DNA from: Nocardioides sp. CFH 31398
Lineage (GTDB): Bacteria > Actinomycetota > Actinomycetes > Propionibacteriales > Nocardioidaceae
DNA length: 64,000 bases
NCBI RefSeq assembly: GCF_022436705.1
Contig: NZ_JAKUHT010000008.1
Location: 124,001-188,000, forward strand
Direction: 5' to 3'
Of this stretch, positions 25,670-34,651 are shown piece by piece. The notes beneath the pieces were generated by a model that was not told the origin of the DNA, did not search any database, and was given only the letters and a program-made list of their open reading frames with translations. A program made the translations under genes and the position numbers. Numbering within the stretch: position 1 is the stretch's first letter; the number at the start of each line of letters is the position of its first letter.

Positions 25670-25819
25670 GAGGGGATGGCACCCCAGGTCGCCGGGTCGC
25701 CACCAGTGGCAGAACGGCCGATGGCGCCGCCGTCCACCGAGCCGGGAGGGTGGTCCACAGTGCGCCGGCGGCGCTCGTGCGAGCCGGGTGCCCGGAGCGA
25801 GGACCGGAGGGCGGCCAGC

Positions 25820-27979
25820 ATGGTGGCATGGACACCGGAGAGTGAGCCGACCGGTGGCGTCGGCGGGTCGGTGACCCTCGTCGAGGGGGCGTCGTTCTGC
25901 CTCTGCGCCCCGGGGGGAGACCTGGGCGAGGTCGAGCCCCGTGGCCTGTTCTTCCGCGACACGCGGATCCTGTCGCGCTGGGACCTGCGGGTCGACGGCC
26001 AGGCTCCCGAGCACCTCGCGGTCATGACCCCGGAGGCCTACCGGGGGGTCTTCCTCGGACGCCAGGCCCGTCGGGCGGGGCGCACCGACACGCACCTGGT
26101 CGTCGAGCGCGACCGCCGGGTGGGCAACGGCATGCGGGAGGACCTGGCCATCAGCAACCCCGGCTCCGAGCCCGCAGCCTGCACGGTGACGATCACCGTC
26201 GAGTCCGACTTCGCCGACCTCTTCGACGTGAAGGCCGGGAGGGTGCGAGCACGAGGTGACCGTCGGGCCGGTGCCCACGTCGACCGGCTCGAGCTCGACC
26301 AGCACTGGCGCGGTCATCACCGGGGCGCGCTCGTCGCGGCACCGGGCGGGTCGGTCGAGGCGGCCTCGTACGCCGGGCACAGCGCCGGCACGGTCCGTTT
26401 CGAGGTCGTGGTGCCCGCTCGTGGCCGCTGGACGACCTCGATCCTCGTGCAGCCGGTCGTCGACGGGGCCGGGGTCGAGCCGTTCTTCCCCCTGGGCGCG
26501 CCGCCGGAGGAGTCCGTGCCCGCTCGTCGCCGCCGCCGCTGGCAGCGGACGACGCCGATCGCGACAACAGGGCACGAGGGTCTGCAGAAGGTCCTCCGCC
26601 AGAGCCAGCGGGACCTGGGGGCACTGCGCATCTTCGACCCCCAGGACCCGTCGCTGGTCGCCGTCGCCGCGGGGTCGCCGTGGTTCATGGCGCTGTTCGG
26701 TCGCGACTCGCTGCTCACCGCCTACATGGCGCTCCCGGTCGACCGCAGCCTGGCCCTGGGTACGCTGCGCACCCTCGCGCGCCACCAGGGCCGGCGCACC
26801 GACCCCCTCACCGAGGAGGAACCGGGCCGGATCCTGCACGAGGTCCGGACCGGGGTGGAGTCGGGCCTGCCGTCCACCGGCGACACGGTCTACTACGGCA
26901 CCGCGGACGCCACCCCGCTGTTCGTCGTCGTGCTGGGGGAGCTGGCCCGGTGGGGCGCACACCCCGACGAGATCGCCGCTCTCCTCCCGCACGCCGACCG
27001 GGCGCTCGAGTGGGTGCGACGCCGGGGGGCGGAGCAGGGCGACGGGTTCGTCGCCTACCAGCGGACCACCGACAGGGGGCTGGCGAACCAGGGGTGGAAG
27101 GACTCCTGGGACGGCGTCACCTTCGCCGACGGCCGTCCCGCGGAGGCTCCCCTCGCCCTCTGCGAGGTCCAGGGCTACGTCTACGACGCCTACCGCACCC
27201 GGGCCACCCTGGCCCGCACGATGGGGGACGAGGCGGCCGGCCGTGCGTGGGACGACCGCGCGGCGACGTTCAAGCGGGCGTTCAACGCGCGCTACTGGGT
27301 CCCCGAGCGGGGATGGTTCGCCCTCGCGCTCGACCGGGAGGGTCGCCAGGTCGACTCCTGCGCCTCCAACATGGGTCACTGCCTGTGGAGCGGCGTCGTG
27401 GACGACGACAAGGCGGCCGCGGTGGCGGCGCACCTGCTCTCCCCGGAGATGTTCAGCGGGTGGGGCGTGCGCACGCTGAGCAGCGCGATGGGCGCCTACG
27501 ACCCGGTCAGCTACCACAACGGGTCGGTCTGGCCCCACGACAACGCCCTGGTCGTCGCCGGTCTCGTGCGCTACGGGTTCGTCGACGAGGCCCGGAGGGT
27601 CGCCGTGGGGCTGCTCGAGGCGGCCCAGCACTTCGACGGGCGGATGCCGGAGCTCTTCAGCGGCTTCGACCGCGACGAGTTCGCCGTCCCGATCCCCTAC
27701 CCGACCTCGTGCTCGCCGCAGGCGTGGGCGGCGGCCGCACCCGTCCACCTGGTTCGCAGCCTGCTGCGGTTCCACCCGCAGCTGCCGGACGGCGAGCTGT
27801 GGGTGGACCCCGTGCTGCCACCGTCGTTCGTCCCGCTGCACATCGAGGGCGTCTCCCTCGGCGACGTGCGCGTCGACCTCGACGTGAGCTCCGACGCGGT
27901 CAGCGTGCTCCGGGCGCCCGACGACGTCGTGGTGCGTCAGGCGGTCCGGCCGGGCCACGGGCCGGCGTCGTCCTGCTGA
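25820..27979 (+). CDS. Glycogen-debranching-type amylo-alpha-1,6-glucosidase family protein
   Basis: 719 residues from the ATG at 25820, chosen for its ribosome site (GGAGGG, 8 bp upstream) over an open frame further upstream. The N-terminal beta domain (about 10-230: EPRGLFFRDTRILSRWDL) is the glycogen-debranching N-terminal family; the (alpha/alpha)6 barrel carries WFMALFGRDSLLTAYMALP, NQGWKDSWDG, CEVQGYVYDAYR and NGSVWPHDNALV. Acidic catalytic candidates lie in these motifs. The substrate could be glycogen limit dextrin or another alpha-glucoside. The 3' end overlaps the convergent glycosyltransferase gene by 43 bp, hinting at a joint polysaccharide role. Confidence 0.82.
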   Translation: MVAWTPESEPTGGVGGSVTLVEGASFCLCAPGGDLGEVEPRGLFFRDTRILSRWDLRVDGQAPEHLAVMTPEAYRGVFLGRQARRAGRTDTHLVVERDRRVGNGMREDLAISNPGSEPAACTVTITVESDFADLFDVKAGRVRARGDRRAGAHVDRLELDQHWRGHHRGALVAAPGGSVEAASYAGHSAGTVRFEVVVPARGRWTTSILVQPVVDGAGVEPFFPLGAPPEESVPARRRRRWQRTTPIATTGHEGLQKVLRQSQRDLGALRIFDPQDPSLVAVAAGSPWFMALFGRDSLLTAYMALPVDRSLALGTLRTLARHQGRRTDPLTEEEPGRILHEVRTGVESGLPSTGDTVYYGTADATPLFVVVLGELARWGAHPDEIAALLPHADRALEWVRRRGAEQGDGFVAYQRTTDRGLANQGWKDSWDGVTFADGRPAEAPLALCEVQGYVYDAYRTRATLARTMGDEAAGRAWDDRAATFKRAFNARYWVPERGWFALALDREGRQVDSCASNMGHCLWSGVVDDDKAAAVAAHLLSPEMFSGWGVRTLSSAMGAYDPVSYHNGSVWPHDNALVVAGLVRYGFVDEARRVAVGLLEAAQHFDGRMPELFSGFDRDEFAVPIPYPTSCSPQAWAAAAPVHLVRSLLRFHPQLPDGELWVDPVLPPSFVPLHIEGVSLGDVRVDLDVSSDAVSVLRAPDDVVVRQAVRPGHGPASSC

Positions 27980-29049
27980 GCCCGCGGAGCGACGCGACGT
28001 CCTGAGCGAGGCCCGGCACGGCCCGGTGCGACGTCCGCGGCCAGGGCCTCGTAGAGGCGGAGGTGGGCGTCGACCATCCGCTCGGTGCTGAACCGGCGGG
28101 CCACCGCCGACCTGCAGCGTGAGCGGTCGAGGTAGGAGGCGTCGAGGAGCGCGGCCGCGAGGGCGGCGGGACGGTCGCGCAGCAGACCGGTGACGCCGTC
28201 GTCCACGATCTCCGGCGCCGACCCCACCGGGGTGGCCACGACCGGCGTGCCCGCCGCCAGGGCCTCGATCATCACCAGGCCGAACGGTTCCGCCCACTGC
28301 ATGGGGTTCAGGAGCGCGAAGGAGTCGCCGAGCAGCTGCAGCTTCTCGGCGGGCCCCAGCTCGCCGACGTACTCGACGTCAGAGCACAGCAGCGGTCTGA
28401 CCTCCGCGTCGAAGTACTCCCGTTCCGCGCGCTCGCGCAGCTTGGCGGCCATGAGGAGCGGGACGCCGGCGGCCCGGGCGACGAGGGCCGCCTCGCGCGG
28501 CCCCTTCTCCGGGGACATCCGGCCCAGGAAGCTCGCGTACCCGCCGGTGCCGGCCCCGGGTGGGACCACGTCCACGTCCAGCCCGTGGTGGATCACCGCC
28601 GCCACCGGGACCCCCACCGCGGTGCTCGCCTGGTGGTGGGAGACGGCGACGACCGAGGCCCCTCGCATCGCCCGGTAGACGGGGGCGAGGGTGGCGTCGA
28701 AGGGTCCGTGGGCCGTCGTCACGAGCGGAGGCCTCGACAGCGCACGGGCGAGGAGCGGTCCGACCAGGGTGTGGTCGTGCACGACGTCGACGTCGCGCAT
28801 CGCCAGGTGGCTCCTGAGGGCGTGGGCGAGCTCGGTCGCGGAGTCCGAGCACACCGGGGCCGTCGCGGTCGCCTCGACGCACCCCGGCACCCGAGGGACC
28901 GGGCACGTGCTGTTCCCCGCCGCCGCCAGGAGCACCTCGTGACCGGCACCCACCAGGCCTCGGGCCAGCCTGTCGATGACGGACTCGGTCCCCCCGTAGG
29001 CGGGAGGGGGGACGGGGACGGCTGGCGGGGCGACGAGACCGATGCGCAT
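27937..29049 (-). CDS. GT4-family glycosyltransferase
   Basis: 370 residues from an ATG with AGGAGG 8 bp upstream. GT-B fold: N-terminal RIGLVAPPAVPVPPPAYGGTE, central TAHGPFDA and HHGLDVDVVPPG, and the nucleotide-sugar site EPFGLVMIEALAAGTPVVAT, containing the EX7E motif. Members transfer a hexose from an activated sugar onto lipid, glycan or acceptor metabolites; the acceptor here is unknown. The C-terminal 30 residues (ARAGPRSGRRVAPRAQQ) look like disordered extension into the overlap with the debranching gene. Confidence 0.85.
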   Translation of the reverse strand: MRIGLVAPPAVPVPPPAYGGTESVIDRLARGLVGAGHEVLLAAAGNSTCPVPRVPGCVEATATAPVCSDSATELAHALRSHLAMRDVDVVHDHTLVGPLLARALSRPPLVTTAHGPFDATLAPVYRAMRGASVVAVSHHQASTAVGVPVAAVIHHGLDVDVVPPGAGTGGYASFLGRMSPEKGPREAALVARAAGVPLLMAAKLRERAEREYFDAEVRPLLCSDVEYVGELGPAEKLQLLGDSFALLNPMQWAEPFGLVMIEALAAGTPVVATPVGSAPEIVDDGVTGLLRDRPAALAAALLDASYLDRSRCRSAVARRFSTERMVDAHLRLYEALAADVAPGRAGPRSGRRVAPRAQQDDAGPWPGRTA

Positions 29050-29177
29050 GGAGATGCCTCCTGGGTGGGTGCCGGCGCCGCTGGGGTCCGGAGGTGGCCA
29101 TGCCAGCAGTCCCGTGGCAGCACCAGCCATCGGCAGATCGACCACCGCGGGACCCCGCCGTCCGCCGAGGTCGTGAC

Positions 29178-30215
29178 TCAGGTGCTGTGCGCGGGGGCGC
29201 GGGGGGGCCCGGTCGGGGCGGCCACGGACGACGGCACGTAGAGGCCCTCGCGCTCGGCCCTCACCGCTGCGGTCGTCCTCGTCCCCGCAGCCAGCTTGAC
29301 GAGCACGTGCTCGACGTGCGCCGCGGCCGTCCGGGGTGCCACGACGAGGGCTCGGGCGATCTCCTGGTTCGAGCACCCGTGGACCATCAGGCCGAGCACC
29401 TCCAGCTCGCGCGGGGTGAGTCCGTGCAGACCCGGTGACGGCGAGACCAGGACCACGCCGGCCAGGAAGGCGGGGGCGTCCTCGGGGGCCGCCACGACGG
29501 TGACGCGTGCGTGGCCGTCGGGGGCGGAGGAGCCCCCCAGGGGCCACAGGAAGGACGAGTGGAACAACCCGTCGTCCAGTCGTCCCCGAGCCTCGGCCAG
29601 CACGGGCGAGCCGTCCTCCAGCAGGTGGTCACCGGGGAGCCCGGGGAGTGGCTCGACCGACCCGTCGCCGTGCAACAGGGTCCCGGCGGTCGTCCCGGGG
29701 ACCAGACGCGTGGTGGCCAGGAGCCCGGGCATCGGGTCCATCCCGAGGGCCAGCACCGGTGCGAGCCCCGCCAGTCGGCGGCGGACGGTCCGCGGGGGCG
29801 GGGACGGGCTGCGGAACAGCAGCACCAGGAGGCCGACGCGACCACCGACCCGCACGAAGAGCCCCAGGGTGAGGGACTCCTGGAACCCGGCCGGGGTCAG
29901 GCAGTCGACCCAGGTCGGGGTCGCCGAGGCGCCGGGGTCGTCGGAGTGGCAGACCGGCGGGCCGTCCCGGTCGGCCCCGGCCTCCGCGACGTCGCGCGCC
30001 GCCGCAGGTCCGCCCAGGAACTCCCGCACGTCGTGCGACAGGTCGAGCTCGGCCAACGACAGGTAGACGCCCCCGCGGGCGTCCGCGGACGCCAGCCAGG
30101 CCGCGTCGAAGGGCACGGTGGACCGCAGCGCCGTCAGCAGCGCCAGGCCGCGCACGGGCGCCGCGTCGGCGGAGGCGGCGATACGTCCGAGCGTCGTGGC
30201 GAGCGCCTCACCCAC
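29178..30215 (-). CDS. LuxR-family transcriptional regulator with GAF-like sensory region
   Basis: 345 residues. The C-terminal LuxR helix-turn-helix is clear (HGLTPRELEVLGLMVHGCSN, QEIARALVVAPRTAAAHVEH, about 262-322). The N-terminal 240 residues resemble a GAF/PAS-type sensor as in actinobacterial LuxR proteins (FDAAWLASADARGGVYLS..., VGGRVGLLVLLFRSPSPPP). No phosphoacceptor receiver domain is seen, so it is not a two-component response regulator. It lies 128 bp behind (upstream of) the glycosyltransferase on the same strand and may control it. Confidence 0.8.
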   Translation of the reverse strand: MGEALATTLGRIAASADAAPVRGLALLTALRSTVPFDAAWLASADARGGVYLSLAELDLSHDVREFLGGPAAARDVAEAGADRDGPPVCHSDDPGASATPTWVDCLTPAGFQESLTLGLFVRVGGRVGLLVLLFRSPSPPPRTVRRRLAGLAPVLALGMDPMPGLLATTRLVPGTTAGTLLHGDGSVEPLPGLPGDHLLEDGSPVLAEARGRLDDGLFHSSFLWPLGGSSAPDGHARVTVVAAPEDAPAFLAGVVLVSPSPGLHGLTPRELEVLGLMVHGCSNQEIARALVVAPRTAAAHVEHVLVKLAAGTRTTAAVRAEREGLYVPSSVAAPTGPPRAPAHST

Positions 30216-30831
30216 GGTGGTGGGCCACCGTCGCCCGTCGTCTCCGGCCGGTGTCCGTCTCGCAACCCGTCATGGTGGCCCCCTTCGTGCTTCGTCGAGC
30301 GTGCGGTCCCGGTGCCGGACCGGGAGCGCGTCCCCCCCGGGCACCCCGCCGGCGAGGTGCGTGCCGGCGATCGAGGGCGGGCTGGCCGGCTCGTCGAGAA
30401 GCCTCCGGCCGGATCCCGCCTCCGCTGCTCATCGTCGCGCTGCCGACACCGGGTCCGCATCCCGTGCAGTGGTGTCCGCGGACGCCGCCGCGCACCACGG
30501 CCTCCCGTGACCAGGGGGGAGGGGGACCCGGGCGTCGTGCGCCGGGCCGGAGCGAGACCCCGACCGCCGCGCTGCGTGAGGGGCGGCCAGGGTCTCGACC
30601 TCATCTCGCACGACGACCGGCACGACCCCGCGGCGCCGGTGCGTCGCCCGTGCCCCCATCGAAGGGGGCCGGGCCGCCGCCGTCCATCGGCAACCTGACC
30701 GATGCTCGGGTGCGTCCGCCGGCCCGTGGCGCCGGTATCGGCAGGTCTGCCGATACCGGCCGCCGCGTCGTCTCCCTTGAATGGACGGACCGCCCGCACG
30801 GGTGGTCAGCAGCTCCGACGAAGGGACCAGC
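30216..30831. other. 616-bp intergenic region with palindromes
   Basis: Divergent promoter region between the LuxR gene and the dehydrogenase operon. No ORF here has coding character on either strand. It contains CATCGG-N8-CCGATG (about 30685-30704) and a perfect 30-bp palindrome further on; otherwise nothing recognisable. Confidence 0.5.
30731..30760. promoter_or_regulatory. Perfect 14-bp inverted repeat upstream of the dehydrogenase operon (operator candidate)
   Basis: GCCGGTATCGGCAG (30731-30744) and CTGCCGATACCGGC (30747-30760) are exact inverted repeats with GT between them, 72 bp before the ATG. Position and perfect symmetry suggest a dimeric regulator site, although a terminator hairpin cannot be excluded; no T-run follows. 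Confidence 0.6.
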
Positions 30832-31986
30832 ATGAAGGCAGTGGTGTACGAGGGGCCGCGTCAGGTCAGCGTCACGGACGTGCCGGACGCGCGGATCGAA
30901 CGTCCGACCGACGTCCTGGTGCAGATCACCTCGACGAACATCTGCGGGTCGGACCTGCACATGTACGAGGGCCGCACCGACTTCGAGCCAGGACGGTGGT
31001 TCGGGCACGAGAACCTCGGACGGGTGGTCGAGGTCGGGGACGCCGTCGAGAAGGTGCAGGTCGGGGAGTACGTCGTCCTGCCGTTCAACGTCGCGTGCGG
31101 GTACTGCAAGAACTGCGAGCGTCAGCTCACCAACTACTGCCTCACCGCCCAGCCGGAGCCGTCGATGGCCGGCGCGGCCTACGGCTTCGCCGACATGGGA
31201 CCGTGGGCGGGGGGTCAGGCCGAGCTGCTGCGGGTGCCCTGGGGTGACTTCAACTGCCTGCGGCTGGGCGAGGACGCCGAGGAGCGGCAGACCGACTACG
31301 TCATGCTCTCCGACATCTTCCCGACCGGCTACCACGCCACCGAGATGGCGGGGGTCAAGCCCGGGGACCAGACGGTGATCTACGGCGCCGGCCCGGTGGG
31401 GCTGATGGCCGCACTGTCGGCGACGATCCGCGGCGCGGGGAAGGTGATGGTGGTCGACCGTCACTCCGACCGGCTCGCGCTGGCGGAGTCGATCGGGGCG
31501 ATCGCGATCGACGACTCCCAGGTCGACCCGGTCGAGGCCGTGCTGGAGCAGACGATGGGTCTGGGTGCGGACAACGGGTGCGAGTGCGTGGGCTACCAGG
31601 CCCACGACCCGGGAGGTCAGGAGCAGGCCAACCTGACGATGAACCGGCTGGTCGCCTCGGTGCGCTTCACGGGGAAGATCGGGACCGTCGGCGTGTTCGT
31701 GCCCCAGGACCCCGGCGCCACCGACGAGCTGGCCCAGCAGGGCAAGCTGGCGTTCGACTTCGGGATGTTCTGGTTCAAGGGCCAGCACATCGGCTCGGGG
31801 CAGGCGCCGGTCAAGAAGTACAACCGGCAGCTGCGCGACCTCGTCGCGGGCGGGAAGGCGCAGCCGTCGTTCATCGTGAGCCACGAGCTGCCCCTCGACC
31901 AGGCCCCGGAGGCCTACCAGCGGTTCGACGCCCGTGACGACGGGTGGACCAAGGTCGTCCTGCACCCGTCGACCGGAGGGGCGTGA
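30832..31986 (+). CDS. Zinc-dependent alcohol/formaldehyde dehydrogenase (MDR family)
   Basis: 384 residues from the ATG at 30832 (AAGGGACC ribosome site); an ATG 17 codons upstream is less likely. Catalytic zinc: CGSDLH near 39 and GHENLG. Structural zinc lobe: CGYCKNCERQLTNYC. NAD site: VIYGAGPVGLMAAL. The sequence belongs with glutathione-independent formaldehyde dehydrogenase-like proteins, but substrate prediction in this group is unreliable. It is the first gene of a tight four-gene operon with DJ-1, an unknown protein and a second dehydrogenase. Confidence 0.85.
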   Translation: MKAVVYEGPRQVSVTDVPDARIERPTDVLVQITSTNICGSDLHMYEGRTDFEPGRWFGHENLGRVVEVGDAVEKVQVGEYVVLPFNVACGYCKNCERQLTNYCLTAQPEPSMAGAAYGFADMGPWAGGQAELLRVPWGDFNCLRLGEDAEERQTDYVMLSDIFPTGYHATEMAGVKPGDQTVIYGAGPVGLMAALSATIRGAGKVMVVDRHSDRLALAESIGAIAIDDSQVDPVEAVLEQTMGLGADNGCECVGYQAHDPGGQEQANLTMNRLVASVRFTGKIGTVGVFVPQDPGATDELAQQGKLAFDFGMFWFKGQHIGSGQAPVKKYNRQLRDLVAGGKAQPSFIVSHELPLDQAPEAYQRFDARDDGWTKVVLHPSTGGA

Positions 31987-31987
31987 C

Positions 31988-32563
31988 ATGGCCGCGGACC
32001 TGACCGGCTCGCGAGTGGCGATCCTCGCGACGGACGGTGTGGAACGGGTCGAGCTCGACGAGCCCCGACGGGCCCTCGAGGCGGCCGGGGCGTCGACGGT
32101 GCTCGTCTCGCTCCGGTCGGGCGAGATCGCGGCCCGCGACCACGACCTGGAGGACGCCGGCACGTTCACCGTCGACGCTCTCGTCGACGAGGTCGCGGTG
32201 GAGGACTACGAGGCCCTCCTGCTGCCCGGAGGGACCGTGAACCCGGACACCCTGCGCACGCACGCCGGCGCCGTCCGCTTCGTCGGCGACTTCGTGCGGT
32301 CCGGCAAGCCCGTCGCGACGATCTGTCACGGCCCCTGGACCCTGGTCGAGGCGGACGTGGCCCGGGGCCGCCGGCTGACGTCGTGGCCCAGCGTGCGCAC
32401 CGACCTGCGCAACGCGGGCGCGGAGGTCGTCGACGAGGAGGTCGTGACGGACGGGAACCTGACCTCGAGCAGGTCCCCCGACGACCTCCCGGCGTTCTGC
32501 GAGCGCATCGTGGACGAGTTCGCGTCCGCCGAGCGCGGCACCGGGCCGGGGCGGTCGCGATGA
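31988..32563 (+). CDS. DJ-1/PfpI-family protein
   Basis: 191 residues, 1 bp after the dehydrogenase stop. The nucleophile elbow is ATICHGPW with Cys113, and the conserved Glu lies in the first loop (GVERVELDEP). Class I glutamine amidotransferase-like fold typical of PfpI/YhbO stress proteins, several of which degrade or repair methylglyoxal and other carbonyl adducts. Pairing with zinc dehydrogenases supports an aldehyde-detoxification role, by inference. Stop and next start overlap (ATGA). Confidence 0.87.
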   Translation: MAADLTGSRVAILATDGVERVELDEPRRALEAAGASTVLVSLRSGEIAARDHDLEDAGTFTVDALVDEVAVEDYEALLLPGGTVNPDTLRTHAGAVRFVGDFVRSGKPVATICHGPWTLVEADVARGRRLTSWPSVRTDLRNAGAEVVDEEVVTDGNLTSSRSPDDLPAFCERIVDEFASAERGTGPGRSR

Positions 32564-33036
32564 CCGACCCCCCCACGCGCCTGCTCCGGGCCGGCGGGGA
32601 CCTCCTGCGCCGGCTCGCCGAGCCCCAGGAGCTCCGGCCCGGCGGCTCGCACGCAGGTCGGCACTGTGCCTCCGGCTGGCTGAGCGTCACCGTCCTCTGC
32701 GAGCCGGACGACGTCCGCGAGGACGCGCTGCCCGGTCCCCTCGCGATCCTGGTCGACCGCATCGAGGTGCGGGTCCGACCCGCGCCCGCCGACAAGGGCA
32801 CCGAGCTCTCGGTCAGGTTCCGAGACCGGCCGCCGCGGGCGTCGCTGCCGCGGCGCCTGGTCGGGGACGACCCAGAGGCCGAGCTGCGGTCGGCCCTGCG
32901 CCGCTCGAAGCAGCTGATCGAGGTCGGGGAGGTCCTCGTGGTCGACCCGGCGCCGCACGGCCAGCGACCCGCGACCCCGACCGGCATGGTGGTCGAGTCG
33001 TGGACACGAGCGGCTCCCGGGGGAGGCGTCCGATGA
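32560..33036 (+). CDS. Unknown 158-residue protein in the dehydrogenase operon
   Basis: 158 residues from an ATG overlapping the DJ-1 stop. It contains strands such as SGWLSVTVLCEPDDV and IEVRVRPAPADKGTELSVRFRDR, then RSALRRSKQLIEVGEVLVVDP. The RPAPADKGTELSVRF pattern recalls cyclase/dehydrase-like proteins that accompany dehydrogenases in other actinobacteria, but I cannot assign it. It overlaps the next dehydrogenase start, so it is co-translated. Confidence 0.75.
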   Translation: MTDPPTRLLRAGGDLLRRLAEPQELRPGGSHAGRHCASGWLSVTVLCEPDDVREDALPGPLAILVDRIEVRVRPAPADKGTELSVRFRDRPPRASLPRRLVGDDPEAELRSALRRSKQLIEVGEVLVVDPAPHGQRPATPTGMVVESWTRAAPGGGVR

Positions 33037-34208
33037 GGGCGGTGACCTGGCGTGGGGTCAACGAGATCGGGGTGGAGGACGTCCCGGAGCCCACCATCCT
33101 CAACGGCCACGACGTCATCCTCGAGGTCGGGCTCAGCGCGACCTGCGGCTCCGACCTGCACCTGGTGGGCGGCTACGTGCCGACCATGCGGGCCGGCGAC
33201 GTGCTCGGGCACGAGTTCATGGGCACCGTCGTCGAGGTCGGTGCGGCCGTGACCCGGCACGCGGTCGGTGACCGGGTCGTCGTGGTCTCCTTCACCAGCT
33301 GCGGGAAGTGCTGGTACTGCCGGCAGGAGCTCTACTCGCTGTGCGACAACGGCAACGCCAACCCGGGGATCACCGAGGCGCTGTGGGGCCAGGCCATCGG
33401 CGGGTGCTACGGCTACTCCCACGCCCTCGGCGGCTGGGCGGGCAGCCACGCCCGGTACATCCGGGTGCCGTACGCCGACCAGGGGGCCTTCGCCATCCCG
33501 GACGGGGTCTCCGACGAACGCGCGCTCTTCGCGTCCGACGCGGCTCCCACGGGCTGGACGGGCGCCGACCTGGCCGGCGTCGCCCCGGGTGACGTGGTGG
33601 CGGTCTGGGGAGCGGGAGGCGTGGGCCAGATGGCCGCGCGGGCCGCGATGCTGAAGGGAGCCGAGCGGGTCGTCGTCATCGACCGGCTCGCCGAGCGGCT
33701 GGGCCAGGTGGAGACGCACATCGGCGCCGAGACGCTCGACTACTCGAAGGTCGACGTCCCCGGGGAGCTCAGGGAGCTCAGCGGGGGACGCGGTCCCGAC
33801 GTGTGCATCGAGGCGGTGGGGATGGAGGCGCACGGTCTCGGACCGTCCTACCTCTACGACCAGGTCAAGCAGCAGCTCCGCCTGCAGACGGACCGGCCCA
33901 CCGCCGTCCGGGAGGCGATCTACGCCTGCCGCAAGGGAGGGACCGTGTTCACCCTCGGGGTCTTCGCCGGACTCGTGGACAAGTTCCCGCTCGGGGCGGT
34001 GATGAACAAGGGGCTGACCCTCCGCGGCGCCCAGCAGCACGGCCATCGCTACGTGCCCGAGATCCTCGAGCGCATGAGCCGTGACGAGGTGCGGACCGAG
34101 CACCTGGCGACGCACGTGATGTCCCTGGAGGACGGGCCCGCCGGCTACCGCATGTTCAAGGGCAAGGACGACGGATGCGTCCGCGCCGTGTTCCGGCCCG
34201 GTGACTGA
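33033..34208 (+). CDS. Second zinc-dependent dehydrogenase (MDR family)
   Basis: 391 residues from an ATG overlapping the previous stop. Catalytic zinc TCGSDLHL and GHEFMG; structural zinc CGKCWYCRQELYSLC; NAD site VWGAGGVGQMAARAAML. It is only distantly like the first dehydrogenase of the operon (both have C-terminal GHRYVPEILERM/DDGWTKVV variations), so they are not a recent duplication and probably act on different alcohols or aldehydes. Confidence 0.85.
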   Translation: MRAVTWRGVNEIGVEDVPEPTILNGHDVILEVGLSATCGSDLHLVGGYVPTMRAGDVLGHEFMGTVVEVGAAVTRHAVGDRVVVVSFTSCGKCWYCRQELYSLCDNGNANPGITEALWGQAIGGCYGYSHALGGWAGSHARYIRVPYADQGAFAIPDGVSDERALFASDAAPTGWTGADLAGVAPGDVVAVWGAGGVGQMAARAAMLKGAERVVVIDRLAERLGQVETHIGAETLDYSKVDVPGELRELSGGRGPDVCIEAVGMEAHGLGPSYLYDQVKQQLRLQTDRPTAVREAIYACRKGGTVFTLGVFAGLVDKFPLGAVMNKGLTLRGAQQHGHRYVPEILERMSRDEVRTEHLATHVMSLEDGPAGYRMFKGKDDGCVRAVFRPGD

Positions 34209-34250
34209 CCCGCAAACGCGCCCACCGGAGTCGATCTGGAGGAGGCCACC

Positions 34251-34610
34251 ATGTCCTCTCGCCCGGTTACACGGTCACCGGTCGCCGCGGCCCAGGCCAG
34301 AGCCCACGCCCACGCGCACGCCGACGCGCAGCGTGCGGTCCTCGAGGAGCTGGCGGAGCGGGCCCGTTCCGCCGAGCTCGAGGCGCTCCACCTGGAGCGC
34401 GCACTGGCGAGCAACCGGCGGATCGGCATCGCCGTCGGCCTGCTGATGTGCCACTACCGGCTCTCGCCGGACCAGGGCATCGACCTCCTGAGGAGGATCA
34501 GCCAGGAGCGGAACGTCAAGGTGCGCGAGCTCGCCGAGGAGGTGATCGACGACGCGAGCAGGTGGTCGGGTTCCCACCCGGCGGACCGTCGGTCGCGGGA
34601 CCGCCGGTGA
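34251..34610 (+). CDS. ANTAR-domain RNA-binding antiterminator-like protein
   Basis: 119 residues with ribosome site GAGGAGG. A His/Ala-rich N-terminus (AHAHAHADAQRAVLEEL) forms a helix leading into an ANTAR domain (about 50-105: ALASNRRIGIAVGLLMCHYR, DLLRRISQERNVKVRELAEE). ANTAR proteins bind tandem hairpins in leader RNAs to prevent termination. There is no sensor domain, so it may act with a partner or constitutively. It follows the dehydrogenase operon by 42 bp and may be part of it. Confidence 0.87.
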   Translation: MSSRPVTRSPVAAAQARAHAHAHADAQRAVLEELAERARSAELEALHLERALASNRRIGIAVGLLMCHYRLSPDQGIDLLRRISQERNVKVRELAEEVIDDASRWSGSHPADRRSRDRR

Positions 34611-34651
34611 GGTCCGGGGCGAGGGCCCGCCCGACCCTCGCCCCGGGCCCC

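Noticed and set aside
25670..28297. Long upstream extension of the minus-strand membrane protein frame
   Set aside because: The extension is antisense to the glucosidase and lacks protein-like features; the ATG at 25669 begins the plausible protein.
30251..30835. ORFs of 100-220 codons on both strands of the 616-bp gap
   Set aside because: Mutually overlapping, Arg/Pro/Ala-rich, no ribosome site or motif; treated as non-coding.
21669..34610. Genomic island integrated at the tRNA gene
   Set aside because: No integrase, no second copy of the tRNA 3' end was noticed, and base composition looks like the rest.
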